64,000 nucleotides of DNA from UBA6522 sp965237785. GTDB taxonomy: Bacteria > Pseudomonadota > Gammaproteobacteria > Steroidobacterales > Rariloculaceae. Below, one piece after another: positions 17,701-26,460 of this stretch. The notes below the pieces were generated by a model, which saw only the letters and a program-made list of their open reading frames with translations, did not search any database and was not told the DNA's origin. Each line of letters opens with the position of its first letter. Position 1 is the stretch's first letter. Position numbers and translations under genes: made by a program. Location: positions 434,001 to 498,000 of the forward strand of contig OZ250159.1 in NCBI GenBank assembly GCA_965237785.1, in the 5' to 3' direction.

Positions 17701-18607
17701 AATCTTCCTGCCCAATAACTGCGAACGCCTCCAGAGGTCGGACTCTGTCCAGGCCCCGGTCACTGACATCAAAGACCATGACGCGTTTCTTGGCATCCGA
17801 CACAAAGAGATGTTTCTCGATGTGATCGTAAGCCAGGTAATTCGGGCGCAATAGACCGCTGGTGCCTGATCCCGGTTCTGTCGTGTTGAAATCCGGCTGA
17901 CCGATAACGTCAATGGCGTCCATACCGGTCTCCAGATTCCGCGGATCGATATCCCAAACCATCACCCGGTTGTTGGGAGAGTCGCCAAAGAAGAGCAACT
18001 GGCGTTCATCGTCGACCACTACTTGCCCCGATGCGCCGATACCAGCAGATCCCGACCTGGGATCGATGGTATTGAAGTCGGGCTGGCCTAGTACGGCTAT
18101 TGCTCGGGGGAGTTCTCCGGGCTCCAGTGCAGCGAGGGATTCCGGTCGGATATCGAACACCATAATGCGGCCGCCAGGGCCGCCGGTCATGGCTCGTTCC
18201 GGCACAAACAGACGCTGGTTGACCTGATCGATGTCTCCACCGCTGGGCCAGCTCAAATCAGTGTCATTTAGCTCCGGAGTACTGAATCCTTTCCCAAGAA
18301 GACTGGCGCCGATGCTGCCAACAGCGTGCGGTTCAACGGGCAAGCCTTCGTCATCAATGTTGTATATATCGTATCGGCTGTTGCCGTGATGCCCTATCAA
18401 GAGTCGGTCATTGACCTTGTCCAAGGTCACAGAGCCGGGTCACCATACTCCGTGGGCCGTTCCTCCGCCATTGGCAACACCGCCGATGAAAGAGGGATTC
18501 CCCGCAAGGTCGTCCGCCCCCAGCGTGTCGCTGGCCGGGATACCGGCGAGTTGAGCGTTGGCTCCTGCGGCCAGTGCAGAGATCAGGATGGCTATAGGTA
18601 TTCTCAC
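14765..18607 (-). CDS. Large exported NHL-repeat protein interrupted by in-frame TGA
   Basis: Starting at GTG 18607, the frame gives a clean signal peptide (PIAILISALAAGANAQ) and runs 55 codons to a single TGA at 18440-18442. It then continues in the same frame for 1,221 residues to 14765. The N-terminal two thirds consist of about ten beta-propeller repeats: QRLFVADGENNRVLIFDM, QAIGVIGQDNFTS and variants such as NRVMVWDIDP and NNRILTFDVHPDR. The last 400 residues are a non-propeller beta-rich region (TGTIKVSSNPSVNVHALLES, RGTLRVFSDSGVSVSLLEST). Restart at a GTG near 18430 would yield a protein without export signal. NHL propellers bind ligands or partners; the function here is unknown. The TGA is either a recent nonsense mutation (for example CGA to TGA) or an error. 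Confidence 0.75.
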
Positions 18608-18640
18608 TACGGTGTCCCCCTCAGGTTATTTTCAATGAAT

Positions 18641-18817
18641 CTAGCACATGAGCGTGATGGTGACATGGGGATTGACGAAGTTGAAATCCGTAACGAAACC
18701 TTCGATCTCCATGTCCTGAGACGTATCGAATGTGGCGGTCGCCGCATGATGTGCATGAGCGGGATGGGCACCCAATGCGGTAAGCAATGCAGCGAAAATG
18801 AGTCGGCGATCAGTCAT
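18641..18817 (-). pseudogene. Truncated DUF6152 gene
   Basis: ATG 18817 (GGAG upstream) begins MTDRRLIFAALLTALG with a signal peptide ending HPAHA, then HHAATATFDTSQD and FVNPHVTITLMC, then stop: 58 codons against about 130 for intact members. The Ala-His-His junction and NPH spacing (28) are intact. It ends where the promoter region of the NHL gene begins, so the 3' half was lost by deletion. Confidence 0.6.
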
Positions 18818-18959
18818 TTGCTCTCCTCCATCCTGAGGTCTGCCCGGGGCGTTGTCCGCCGGCGACGGGCGACGTTGCATCGCAATGTGAGTTGCATGCT
18901 CGGTGACCCGGCGGAACCAATGAACGGAAGTGTCTCAATATACTGAGACAGGCGGTAAA

Positions 18960-19139
18960 TTCTGCGCCAGCGAGATTGTAGTGTAACTGAAGATTCATCC
19001 AGAAATCCGGCGTTGTGCCAAAGTGACGCGCCAAGCGCGGGGCTGTATCAGCGGTGATCGCGCGCTCGCCGCTGACGATTGCGGTAATCCGATTCGAAGG
19101 CACGCGGAGCGCCTTGGCCAGCGCCTGGCCTTGCCAGTT
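18960..19139 (-). pseudogene. HigA-type antitoxin remnant
   Basis: The minus-strand frame contains ALAKALRVPSNRITAIVSGE, then RAITADTAPRLARHFGTTPD and FWMNLQLHYNL, the helix-turn-helix and following helix of HigA/VapI-like antitoxins. The N-terminal residues are missing at 19139, where a plus-strand WEGDT fragment begins. After HYNL the family sequence ends within a few codons. No HigB toxin is recognisable nearby. It is a relic of a toxin-antitoxin module. Confidence 0.6.
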
Positions 19140-19140
19140 C

Positions 19141-19561
19141 GTCGACAATGGGGATGTCGTCCGGCTGCTTGCGGAGGAGTTCGATCGGGTACGTATCATT
19201 CACCTGCAGGGACCGGCCGGGGAGGTAACGCCTTCACCACTGGGTCACTCCGTGGGTTATTGGGAAGAGCGAAGTCTCATCGTCAATACGACTCATATCA
19301 ACTCGATGAGCTTCAATGGACGCAACACCCCCGATGAGCGCGGACGCTGAGATACTCGAACGCTATACTTTCAGTGCCGACGAAAACCGGCTCGATTATG
19401 AAATCACGGTCATCGATCCCGCGACATTTACGGAGCCCGTCACGATGAACTCATACCGGATCTGGCGACCGGGGGAGACCGTGAAGCCGTACAACTGCAT
19501 CGAACGCCGGGTTCCTGGAGTAACGACGAGGACAAGACGCTCCTCGAATGATGCGCTGTGA
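19141..19561 (+). pseudogene. WEGDT-family remnant with frameshift
   Basis: The first frame reads DNGDVVRLLAEEFDRVRIIH, then LGHSVGYWEERSLIVNTT and SFNGRNTP. A shift at the C run 19328-19332 leads into ILERYTFSADENRLDYEI, TVIDPATFTEPVTM and KPYNCIERR. These are the central and C-terminal motifs of the family; the WEGDT box has become WEERS. The 5' half is missing. The same C-terminal phrases occur in the intact fusion at 21.8 kb (MLSADETRLDWTATLVDPE, IKPYNCVV). Confidence 0.62.
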
Positions 19562-19628
19562 CCGAGAGGGGCAAGGTGACGAGTGTGCCTAAGGCGAGTT
19601 TGATATGGAGCTTTTTATTAGCAGTCAT
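19545..19628 (-). pseudogene. DUF6152 signal-peptide relic
   Basis: ATG 19628 opens MTANKKLHIKLALGTLVTLP, then LSVTAHHSRS, after which family similarity stops and the sequence belongs to the opposite-strand WEGDT remnant. Only the export signal and the His-His mature N-terminus remain. The 19629-19750 stretch is A+T-rich with no recognisable gene. Confidence 0.45.
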
Positions 19629-19751
19629 ATGTTGACCTTAATGTCAGACAGTCAAATCCAATCGCGAGCATTACGTATTTCAAGTGAAATATTATTCATA
19701 ATATATTTGCTTGGCGACTTTGGCGTGGAGCAATGAGGCGTCACCGTTTCC

Positions 19752-19996
19752 ATGGCGCCGGTTGACATCGCAGGGGTCTGGAGTGGCCGGTTCACCAAGA
19801 TCTTGCTGACCACCTGACGCCCGAGGGGTCGGAGCTGCAGGCGGCGATTGGGCCGGAAGACGATCCCGGCATTCAGTGTGCGCCCTTTGGGTTCTTCAGG
19901 AAGGCGTTGTCACCGCTGACAGTCCAGATTGGCCAGGACGATGACCGAATTACGTTTATCGATGATCGCCGCAGAAACAGAGCCAGATCGGATTGA
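19752..19996 (+). pseudogene. WEGDT-family remnant
   Basis: ATG 19752 gives APVDIAGVWSGRFTK and then TGA. In another frame the DNA reads DHLTPEGSELQAAI, DDPGIQCAPFGFFRKALSPL and IGQDDDRITFIDDRR before TGA at 19994-19996. DxxGxW, LTPEG and the CxPxG segment match N-terminal parts of the family, so this is a frameshifted fragment. It ends 70 bp before the carboxylesterase gene. Confidence 0.45.
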
Positions 19997-20066
19997 CCGT
20001 CAGCTCTTGCGAATGTCCGCTTTTGGCGATAGGGGACCCTGATTTGCGGTAAGGTGATTGGAGACA

Positions 20067-21710
20067 ATGAAGAAACGGATTGAAGTAAGCCGACGGACCT
20101 TCCTTGAAACAGGCGCGATGGCCGCCGCGGGTTTGTTCGTCGGCGGCGCGGGAGGTCGTGCGTTTGCCCAGGAGGCACGCCTCACTGAAGTCGGGGGGAC
20201 CGCGCGAACTCGATACGGGCGTGTCCGCGGCCGACTGAAGGACGGGGTTCACCAGTTTTGGGGCGTGCCCTATGGTGCGCCGACCAGTGGTGAGAACCGT
20301 TTCATGCCCTCTCGCGAGCCTGGTGCGTGGACGGGTGTACGGGACTGCTTCCAATACGGGCAGAGGGCCTTGATGAACCCCGATGGCGGTGAGCCTGCAC
20401 CGGTGGTGCGGGCGCTGAACCCCCAAAGCGAGCAAGGGGAAGACTGCCTGAACCTGAACGTGTTCACCCCGGGGGTCGACTCGCGGGCCCGACCGGTCAT
20501 GGTCTGGCTGCACGGGGGTGGCTTCACGGCCGGTTCTGGAAATTATCTCCTTTATGACGGCACGAACCTGGCAAAGAAGGAAGACGTGGTGGTGGTCGGC
20601 GTCAATCACCGTCTGAATCTGTACGGCTTCTTGCATCTGGGGGATATCGGTGGCGAGAAGTGGGCGCAATCGACCAACCTGGGGATGCAGGATCAGGTCG
20701 CAACGCTGCGATGGGTTCGGGACAATATCGAGAACTTTGGCGGCGACCCGGACAGAGTCACGATATTCGGTCAATCGGGAGGTGGAAGCAAGACGACGAC
20801 TCTGATGGCCATGCCGTCGGCACGAGGCCTGTTTCATCGCTCGATCGCTCAAAGCGGCTCGCGGTTTCGGGGCACACCGGCTTCCGACGCGAGCGCGGAG
20901 GCGGAGCGCTTCCTGAGCAAGCTTGGTGTTGCCACGCATGAACTGGACCGGTTGCAGCAGATACCGGTCCAGCGAATTCAGGAGGCGTATTACAGCGAGC
21001 CGCGGATTCCGGGTCTGGGCTCGGGTCCGGTCATCGACGGCACGGTCATACCGCGCCACCAATGGGATCCCACTGCACCGTCTTATTCGGCCGACGTCCC
21101 ATTGATGATGGGTTCAACCGAAACTGAGAATGGTTGGCTCGGTCCTCCGCCTTACGACCTGTCCGACGAGGACTTGCTGGATAGATTCACGTCTCGGCTG
21201 GCAGATGGTAATGCAGCTAGCGGGCGGACGTTGCTTGATCTCTACAAACGGCGCCATCCCAGGAAGAGAAACCAGATGCTCTGGCTGACCGCTGAATCGG
21301 ACGATGCGCGTCGCTGGAACGCGCAGGCGCTGGGCCGGCTTAAGTATGAACAGGGTGCAGCACCGAGCTATCTGTATTTCTTCGATTGGTACTCGCCCGT
21401 CCACAACAACCGCATGGGCGCCTACCATACCCTGGATATTCCATTCGTCCTCTACAATCTGGATATCGGGGCATCCATGACCGGCGCCTCACTGTCGCGT
21501 TACGAGCTTGGTCACGTGATGAGCGCGGCCTGGGCCGCATTTGCGAGAACCGGCAATCCCAACCATGCGGACATGCCGACTTGGCCGGCGTTCGATCCTG
21601 ACGACTACCCAACCATGATCTTTGGCGAGGAAGTCAGGGTTGCGGACGATCCCAACCGGGAAGAGCGCTTGGCGCTGACGGATCTGAGGCGAAATGGTGT
21701 GAGGTCGTAG
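20067..21710 (+). CDS. Type B carboxylesterase (exported)
   Basis: A 547-residue enzyme; ATG 20067 follows GGAGA. A Tat-type signal (SRRTFLETGAMAAAGLFVGG) ends RAFA. EDCLNLNVFTP (125-135), oxyanion loop HGGGF (149-153) and nucleophile elbow FGQSGGG with Ser 237 define a type B carboxylesterase/para-nitrobenzyl esterase. GAYHTLDIPFVL near the C-terminus supplies the catalytic His region. It hydrolyses carboxylic esters, here in the periplasm. A DUF6152-WEGDT fusion gene lies 44 bp downstream on the same strand and may be co-transcribed. Confidence 0.9.
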   Translation: MKKRIEVSRRTFLETGAMAAAGLFVGGAGGRAFAQEARLTEVGGTARTRYGRVRGRLKDGVHQFWGVPYGAPTSGENRFMPSREPGAWTGVRDCFQYGQRALMNPDGGEPAPVVRALNPQSEQGEDCLNLNVFTPGVDSRARPVMVWLHGGGFTAGSGNYLLYDGTNLAKKEDVVVVGVNHRLNLYGFLHLGDIGGEKWAQSTNLGMQDQVATLRWVRDNIENFGGDPDRVTIFGQSGGGSKTTTLMAMPSARGLFHRSIAQSGSRFRGTPASDASAEAERFLSKLGVATHELDRLQQIPVQRIQEAYYSEPRIPGLGSGPVIDGTVIPRHQWDPTAPSYSADVPLMMGSTETENGWLGPPPYDLSDEDLLDRFTSRLADGNAASGRTLLDLYKRRHPRKRNQMLWLTAESDDARRWNAQALGRLKYEQGAAPSYLYFFDWYSPVHNNRMGAYHTLDIPFVLYNLDIGASMTGASLSRYELGHVMSAAWAAFARTGNPNHADMPTWPAFDPDDYPTMIFGEEVRVADDPNREERLALTDLRRNGVRS

Positions 21711-21754
21711 CCCGTTCCTGCCGTCTCAGCCGCCCGTTTCGCGGGAGAATCAAG

Positions 21755-22576
21755 ATGTTTGATGTTGGAGTTACTCGATACCTGAACGTACTTTGGCTTT
21801 CGTTCCTTCCGGTCGTCGCGTTCGCGCACCACTCGCTGCTCAGCTATGACCAGAGCGAGATCGTCGAATTCGAGGGCGAGGTCGTCGACGTGTTCTGGCG
21901 AAATCCGCATATTCGCCTGACCGTCCGGGCTGTCGACGAGGATGGCGGAGAGAGGATCTGGACCGTGGAAGGCACATCGGTCAATGCGCTGGAGCGTACC
22001 GGAATCAGTGCGGCAATCGTGAACGTCGGCGACCGCATCAGGCTCGCGGGTCACCCCTCGAGCAGTCGTGACGACGGCGTTCAGCCCGTGCTTCTCACGT
22101 TGGCGACCGGTCCGTCGTTCGTGTTGAACGAGAATTCAGCCGCCGAATTCGGGTTGGTCGATGGGGCTCTGCGAGTGGAGATGACCGGCGACGCCTCCGA
22201 TGCGAGCGCTGCGGCGAATCTCGAGGTGGACGTGGCGCCCTCACGGCTCGGTTACTCCGTGGGCCGTTGGGAGGACGGCACGCTGATCGTTGAGACAGGC
22301 CGCATCGACTACCCCTACTTCAACGATCAGGGTATACCGCAGAGCGAGGCTGTCGAGATCGTGGAACGATTCATGTTGAGCGCGGACGAAACGCGCCTCG
22401 ACTGGACGGCGACCCTGGTCGATCCGGAAACGTTCACGGAGCTCATCACGATGCACGACATGCACTGGGAATGGATCCCCGCGAATGAGATCAAACCTTA
22501 TAACTGCGTGGTGGACGGCAATTTCTTCTCCGGGCTCGTGCAACGAACGGCGCTGATTCGTTATGAGCCGCTCTGA
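21755..22576 (+). CDS. DUF6152-WEGDT fusion protein (secreted)
   Basis: A 273-residue protein; the ATG follows GGGAGAATCAAG. The signal ends VVAFA, then HHSLLSYDQSEI (His 25-26) and VFWRNPHIRLTV (His 52) form a DUF6152 domain to about residue 120. After a short linker the C-terminal half has LGYSVGRWEDGTLIVETG, EIVERFMLSADETRLDW, LVDPETFTELITM and KPYNCVV, the second half of a WEGDT domain. The fusion is direct evidence that the two families act together. The next gene starts downstream after a small relic (LGHSVGRWEG, about 22602-22634) of yet another WEGDT copy. Confidence 0.8.
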   Translation: MFDVGVTRYLNVLWLSFLPVVAFAHHSLLSYDQSEIVEFEGEVVDVFWRNPHIRLTVRAVDEDGGERIWTVEGTSVNALERTGISAAIVNVGDRIRLAGHPSSSRDDGVQPVLLTLATGPSFVLNENSAAEFGLVDGALRVEMTGDASDASAAANLEVDVAPSRLGYSVGRWEDGTLIVETGRIDYPYFNDQGIPQSEAVEIVERFMLSADETRLDWTATLVDPETFTELITMHDMHWEWIPANEIKPYNCVVDGNFFSGLVQRTALIRYEPL

Positions 22577-22643
22577 GAAGTCGCCGGTTGAGCATACAAT
22601 GCCACTCGGACATTCGGTCGGTCGCTGGGAAGGGAGGTACTCA

Positions 22644-23357
22644 ATGAGGCATATCGTTTCAGTATTATTATTTGTGCTCGCCTACGCGTTGGCACTGACG
22701 GCGTCTTCCCAGGTCGAGGGCGAGCCGGTGCCCATGGAAGAGGCGCCGTTCCACGTCCCGGTCTTCTCCAATGATTACATCACTCTGATAAGCATCAATA
22801 TTCCACCTGGACGCAACACGGGATTTCATACTCATTTCGCCGACTCGGTGTCCGTGAATCTGTCGCCGGCCTTGCGGACGAACCAAATTTACGGCTCTTC
22901 CGAGGTGAGCGAGCCGGCTGTGGGAGAGCCTGTTCCGGGCCGTACGTCGTTTACCAATGTGACCAGGAACGGGCCACATACGCACAAAGTAACCAACGTC
23001 GGTCCAATGCCGTTTCACAACGTCTCCTTCATCCTTAAAGATCGATCCGCGGCCGAAGTTCCAGTTTCCGACCGCTCTGGAATCTTCGGCTACACTCAGA
23101 TCCTGGATAACGAGCGCATACGAGCCTGGCGGGTAATTCTGGAGCCAGAAGAGGCGACTGGACAAATCATGCAAACGGCGCCGGGACTCAGAGTTTACGT
23201 CCGCGGCGGGGTACTGGACGAAATCGTGCCTGGCTCGGCCGATCGTGGTATGGCTCCGTACGACGGAGATTTCATCTGGCAGGACGCTGGGCAGACGAGG
23301 GCGGTAAAGAACACCGGTGCAACCGTGATCGAGTTCGTGGAGTTCGAGCTCAGGTAG
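22644..23357 (+). CDS. Secreted cupin-like protein
   Basis: A 237-residue protein; ATG 22644 is preceded by AGGGAGG at 22631-22637, whereas earlier in-frame starts would read through a WEGDT relic. The signal peptide ends ALTASSQ. VFSNDYITLISINIPPGRNT, GFHTHFADSVSVNL and a second half with VRAWRVIL-type strands (RIRAWRVILEPEEATG) followed by GVLDEIV suggest a double beta-helix (cupin) fold with two domains. The metal-binding His cluster HTH is visible in the first. Function uncertain: a binding protein or dioxygenase-like enzyme in the periplasm. Confidence 0.65.
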   Translation: MRHIVSVLLFVLAYALALTASSQVEGEPVPMEEAPFHVPVFSNDYITLISINIPPGRNTGFHTHFADSVSVNLSPALRTNQIYGSSEVSEPAVGEPVPGRTSFTNVTRNGPHTHKVTNVGPMPFHNVSFILKDRSAAEVPVSDRSGIFGYTQILDNERIRAWRVILEPEEATGQIMQTAPGLRVYVRGGVLDEIVPGSADRGMAPYDGDFIWQDAGQTRAVKNTGATVIEFVEFELR

Positions 23358-23489
23358 GAAGGAGCTGGAGTAGATGTTCCCGCTATCGTCGGCCGCAACG
23401 TTTCGGATCAGCGAAATAAACGAACTGCTAATTTCCAGCATCGCAAAGGAGAGCGTAGTCGAATGGGGCGCGACCCCGATGCCTTTAGC

Positions 23490-25247
23490 TCAGAGTTCCT
23501 CCAACATTCGCGTCAATCCATCGAGGTCGGGTGGCGTATCTTTCGGCCCCAGGTTGACACACACCCACGGGCGGATTTCCTCATCCGGCGCCCAGATGAA
23601 CTCCCGGCCCACCTTGAAGGCCTCGGTGTAGTTCACGGGATCGTCGATCTCGACCTCAAGCTGCAGATCATTCGATCCGGGCTCGCGCCAATAACGTTCC
23701 GTGACCCGGGCATCCGGACTGAGTGGCCGCGCGTTGCCGCTCAAGACGCCACCTGACATGTGCGTCGTCTCGATGATCAGGACGTCTCCCTCCCAACGTC
23801 CCACCGAATAACCGAGATGAGTGTTCGGCTGGTTCGCTGCCGGGGGAGTCCCATTCATGACGATGGAACGGACGGCGCCGCCCCGCTCATAATGAAACAC
23901 GAGCTTTCCGTCCTCCTCACGGACCTCCATGGGATCGGGGGTCCAGAGGACTCTGCTCATGGTCTGCGGCGCGCAGTCGTCGAGAACTCTGGGGTTGAGC
24001 TCCGGGACATACGCATCGAAAGCACGCTGCCCCTCCGCGGTGTAAGGAATCGCGTCGGGTTCGGTATCGGGCGTGGCCGGGACTCCTCCCTCGCGGATCG
24101 GCTGGGCATAAAGGCCGAAGAAATCCGCTCCGGAACCGTCTTCGTACTCTATCAGCGTTCGCTCGTAGTCCGTGAAAGATTGATTGTCGAGGCAGACGCT
24201 CTCCTCAAGCCTCCAATCGACGCTGCCGAAAATTCGCCTTGCCGACCAGGGTTGGGTATAGGCGATGGGGTCGTCAACCGTAATATCGATTGTCAGCTCG
24301 TCGTCGCCACTTCGCCGAATTCGTTCCACTACGCGCAGTTGGTCGCTATGAGGTAGACCGCGGCGGTCAACCCAGGTCCTGTCATTAAAATTCACACTCT
24401 GCACGACCAGGGTGTCGCCTTCCCAATGCCCGATGGATTCTCCCATCCACGACGGCGGGCGACCTTCACGATGATCGCGGCCGTCCGTGTAGATGTGTCG
24501 GACGAGATTCATCCATTCGTACGCGATCAGGACACGGCCGGGTGTCTGCACAATCTCGAACGGGGCTGGATGGGCGTAGATGCGGGGCGTGCCGGACGGC
24601 AAGCACTGGTAAGCGGGATCGTTCGTATCGGAAACAGCCACTCCACGCGGGCCAAACGTCGGTTTCGATGCCTCGAACCGTTCCCTGCCCCAAGGCGTCA
24701 TCGGCGGCAGCTCGGCCGTAAACGCGTAGTTCTCCCAACTATGGCTGTAGCGGTAATTCCACATACCGCTCAAATTGACGCTGTCGGTGGCCGGCGGCGC
24801 CGCGCTGGCGTCCCCGGTTTCCACACGCGAAGCAGTATCGCTTGCGGCTCCACCGACGACGAAGGCGCCGTCAGCGTCGACGATGCTGAGAATTCGCATG
24901 GACGGGGCACCGTTTCTGGCAGGACTGCCGGTAAGCTCGATGACATCGCCTGGCTGGAGCGTATCGCTTGTCCAGCCAGCGTGCGTGGTACCGCCGGGGC
25001 CGATACCGCGAGCCAGGCGGTTGGGCGTGGTGAGTTCGCCGGACCACTCGACGATGTCGCCGTTGTCGGATTGCGTTGCGATGTAGACCAACGCATGGGG
25101 AAACACGAACCGAAACTGAGTCACCGGTCCCTTGAGTGTGATCGTTTCAGCATTGTCATATAGCGCCGCGCCGTGGTGTGCGGACAGGTCGATACTCACG
25201 AGGAATGAAACTGAGACCAGGAAACTTGCTACGCGCCGGGTATTCAT
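23490..25247 (-). CDS. DUF6152 plus two WEGDT domains, secreted
   Basis: A 585-residue protein and the most complete architecture of the system. The signal peptide ends SIDLSA, then HHGAALYDNAE (His 24-25) and FRFVFPHALVYIA (His 51, NPH changed to FPH), so DUF6152 covers roughly 24-130. The first WEGDT domain (about 155-370) has CLPSGTPR, IVQTPGRVLIAYEW, IYTDGRDH, ESIGHWEGDTLVVQS and ITVDDPIAYTQPW. The second (about 410-570) has LGYSVGRWEGDVLIIETT and VEIDDPVNYTEAF. Linkers are acidic and Ala-rich. It stands alone on the minus strand, convergent with the cupin gene. It shows that one DUF6152 domain can serve two partner domains. Confidence 0.8.
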   Translation of the reverse strand: MNTRRVASFLVSVSFLVSIDLSAHHGAALYDNAETITLKGPVTQFRFVFPHALVYIATQSDNGDIVEWSGELTTPNRLARGIGPGGTTHAGWTSDTLQPGDVIELTGSPARNGAPSMRILSIVDADGAFVVGGAASDTASRVETGDASAAPPATDSVNLSGMWNYRYSHSWENYAFTAELPPMTPWGRERFEASKPTFGPRGVAVSDTNDPAYQCLPSGTPRIYAHPAPFEIVQTPGRVLIAYEWMNLVRHIYTDGRDHREGRPPSWMGESIGHWEGDTLVVQSVNFNDRTWVDRRGLPHSDQLRVVERIRRSGDDELTIDITVDDPIAYTQPWSARRIFGSVDWRLEESVCLDNQSFTDYERTLIEYEDGSGADFFGLYAQPIREGGVPATPDTEPDAIPYTAEGQRAFDAYVPELNPRVLDDCAPQTMSRVLWTPDPMEVREEDGKLVFHYERGGAVRSIVMNGTPPAANQPNTHLGYSVGRWEGDVLIIETTHMSGGVLSGNARPLSPDARVTERYWREPGSNDLQLEVEIDDPVNYTEAFKVGREFIWAPDEEIRPWVCVNLGPKDTPPDLDGLTRMLEEL

Positions 25248-25484
25248 ATTCGGCTACCCTCTCTAGTTTGACTGAATTCTACTGGCTTTCGAGCCAGGGA
25301 CTGGCAATTTGATGCAGACCTCGCCAGTTTGTCCAATGAGTTATGCAATTATTCGATTTGCGGGATGTGGGAAAGTCAGCGATGCGGGTTAAACGCGTAG
25401 GTAACCCTTCGGTGGAGCCGTGATGGGGCCGGCTGATTTTACCGATTGAGTGTACGTTTCCAATCTTTTCTGAGGGGCCTGAGC

Positions 25485-25680
25485 CAGACGTCCTTCTTGG
25501 GTTTGTCGTACAGCTTGTCCCGGTCGTGGCGCCATCCGGACATCAAGGACCAGACGGTGGATGTGCGCGCCTATGCCGGTCGGATTGTCATCCGCCAGGA
25601 TGGGGAGACTGTCGCGGAGCATCCGCGCAGCTTCGAGCATGGCAAGACCATCTACAATCTCACCCATCACGGCTCAGAAA
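25485..25680 (+). mobile_element. Probable IS21-type transposase (IstA) C-terminal remnant
   Basis: The frame encodes SWRHPDIKDQTVDVRAYAGR, then IVIRQDGETVAEHPRSF and KTIYNLTHH. A beta-barrel segment of the form RAYADRIVIxxDGxxVAEHxR is characteristic of the C-terminal domain of IS21 IstA transposases. The catalytic core, IstB and inverted repeats are absent. The rest of 25248-25704 shows nothing recognisable. Alternative: another Mu-type transposase. Confidence 0.45.
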
Positions 25681-25704
25681 CCATTTCTGCCACGGACTGC
25701 TGGT

Positions 25705-25947
25705 CTAGACGGCCTTGCGGAGTTCCTCGCGGACGACACGGCGAAGCGTCGCTTCCAGCTCGTCGCTGGCCAGGTGCTCCCGGAGCGCCTGGTTGATGGC
25801 GGTCTGGTAGCCGCGGCCCGTGTCGCTGGCGCGCGCGCGGAACGCCGCGACGATGTCCCGGTCCAGCAGGATGGTGATGCGGGTCTTGCCCGACGCCTTC
25901 AGCGCCGGGCCTCGCTCGGCGTCCGTGAGGTCATATTCCTTGCGCAT
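25705..25947 (-). CDS. brnA: BrnA-type antitoxin
   Basis: An 80-residue protein with GKTRITILLDRDIVAAFRAR and GRGYQTAINQALREHL, the ribbon-helix-helix DNA-binding domain of BrnA (BrnA_antitoxin family). The C-terminal tail (SDELEATLRRVVREELRKAV) is a charged helix. It overlaps the upstream brnT gene by 17 nt, matching the usual toxin-first brnTA order. It should neutralise BrnT and repress the shared promoter. Confidence 0.85.
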   Translation of the reverse strand: MRKEYDLTDAERGPALKASGKTRITILLDRDIVAAFRARASDTGRGYQTAINQALREHLASDELEATLRRVVREELRKAV

Positions 25948-26203
25948 AGGCTTTCTTCTCCTTTCGTGTGGCGGGGCGCGCCGAGATCAATCTGACATCG
26001 TCGTTCCGGTAGGCGTAGACCACCGCCACGATTCTGCCGAGCGCGTCCGCGCCGACGGTGACGAAACGCTCCTCGCCGCGTGCGTCGGGGTCCCCGCGGG
26101 TGAGCCTCAGGGGATCGCTTAGGGCAAGCTCGGCATCCTCGAAGGCAACGCCGTGTTTGGCGAGGTTCGCGCGTGCCTTGAGCGGATCCCAGTTCGCTTC
26201 CAC
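25931..26203 (-). CDS. brnT: BrnT-type RNase toxin
   Basis: A 90-residue protein starting at GTG 26203. WDPLKARANLAKHGVAFEDA at the N-terminus, ERFVTVGADALGRIVAVVYA in the middle and VRLISARPATRKEKKAY at the end define BrnT, a RelE-like ribonuclease. Key Lys, Arg and His positions seem intact. The putative -10 box lies only 5 nt upstream of the start codon, so the transcript may be leaderless. A second, broken brnTA pair lies at 46.9-47.2 kb. Confidence 0.85.
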   Translation of the reverse strand: MEANWDPLKARANLAKHGVAFEDAELALSDPLRLTRGDPDARGEERFVTVGADALGRIVAVVYAYRNDDVRLISARPATRKEKKAYAQGI

Positions 26204-26208
26204 GGCAG

Positions 26209-26239
26209 ATTATATGTATGAACGTATGCATCCTGTCAA
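26209..26239 (-). promoter_or_regulatory. Putative brnTA promoter
   Basis: On the minus strand, TTGACA (26234-26239) and TATAAT (26209-26214) both match consensus but are separated by 19 nt. CATATA at 26211-26216 gives a 17-nt spacing. ATGCATACGTTCATACAT between them forms an imperfect dyad that could bind BrnA. With either -10 box, transcription would begin at or within a few bases of the brnT start codon. Confidence 0.5.
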
Positions 26240-26412
26240 CAATGTAGTCGACAAGTGGCACGCAGGCCTGGTCGCGTCAGGCGACCGGCGTCGGCGGAAC
26301 CGGTGTCTGGGGACGACGCTTGAGGCGCCACAGCACGATCGACCAGCGCGTGGCCCGAGATGCTCAACGCGCCTGCCAAGATCAACAAGAATTGCCGGAT
26401 GGGGGTAGCCAT
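26236..26412 (-). other. Small signal-peptide-like ORF of doubtful status
   Basis: Fifty-eight codons from ATG 26412 read MATPIRQFLLILAGALSISG followed by a low-complexity Ala/Ser/Asp stretch and a stop inside the brnTA promoter region. The N-terminus looks like an export signal, but nothing downstream resembles a domain. It may be the 5' scrap of a lost secreted-protein gene. It is the only content I can see between brnT and 26460. Confidence 0.2.
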
Positions 26413-26460
26413 TGGTTTCGGATATGATGCCTTAGAGTAATGCAGCCGATTTACCTAAAT

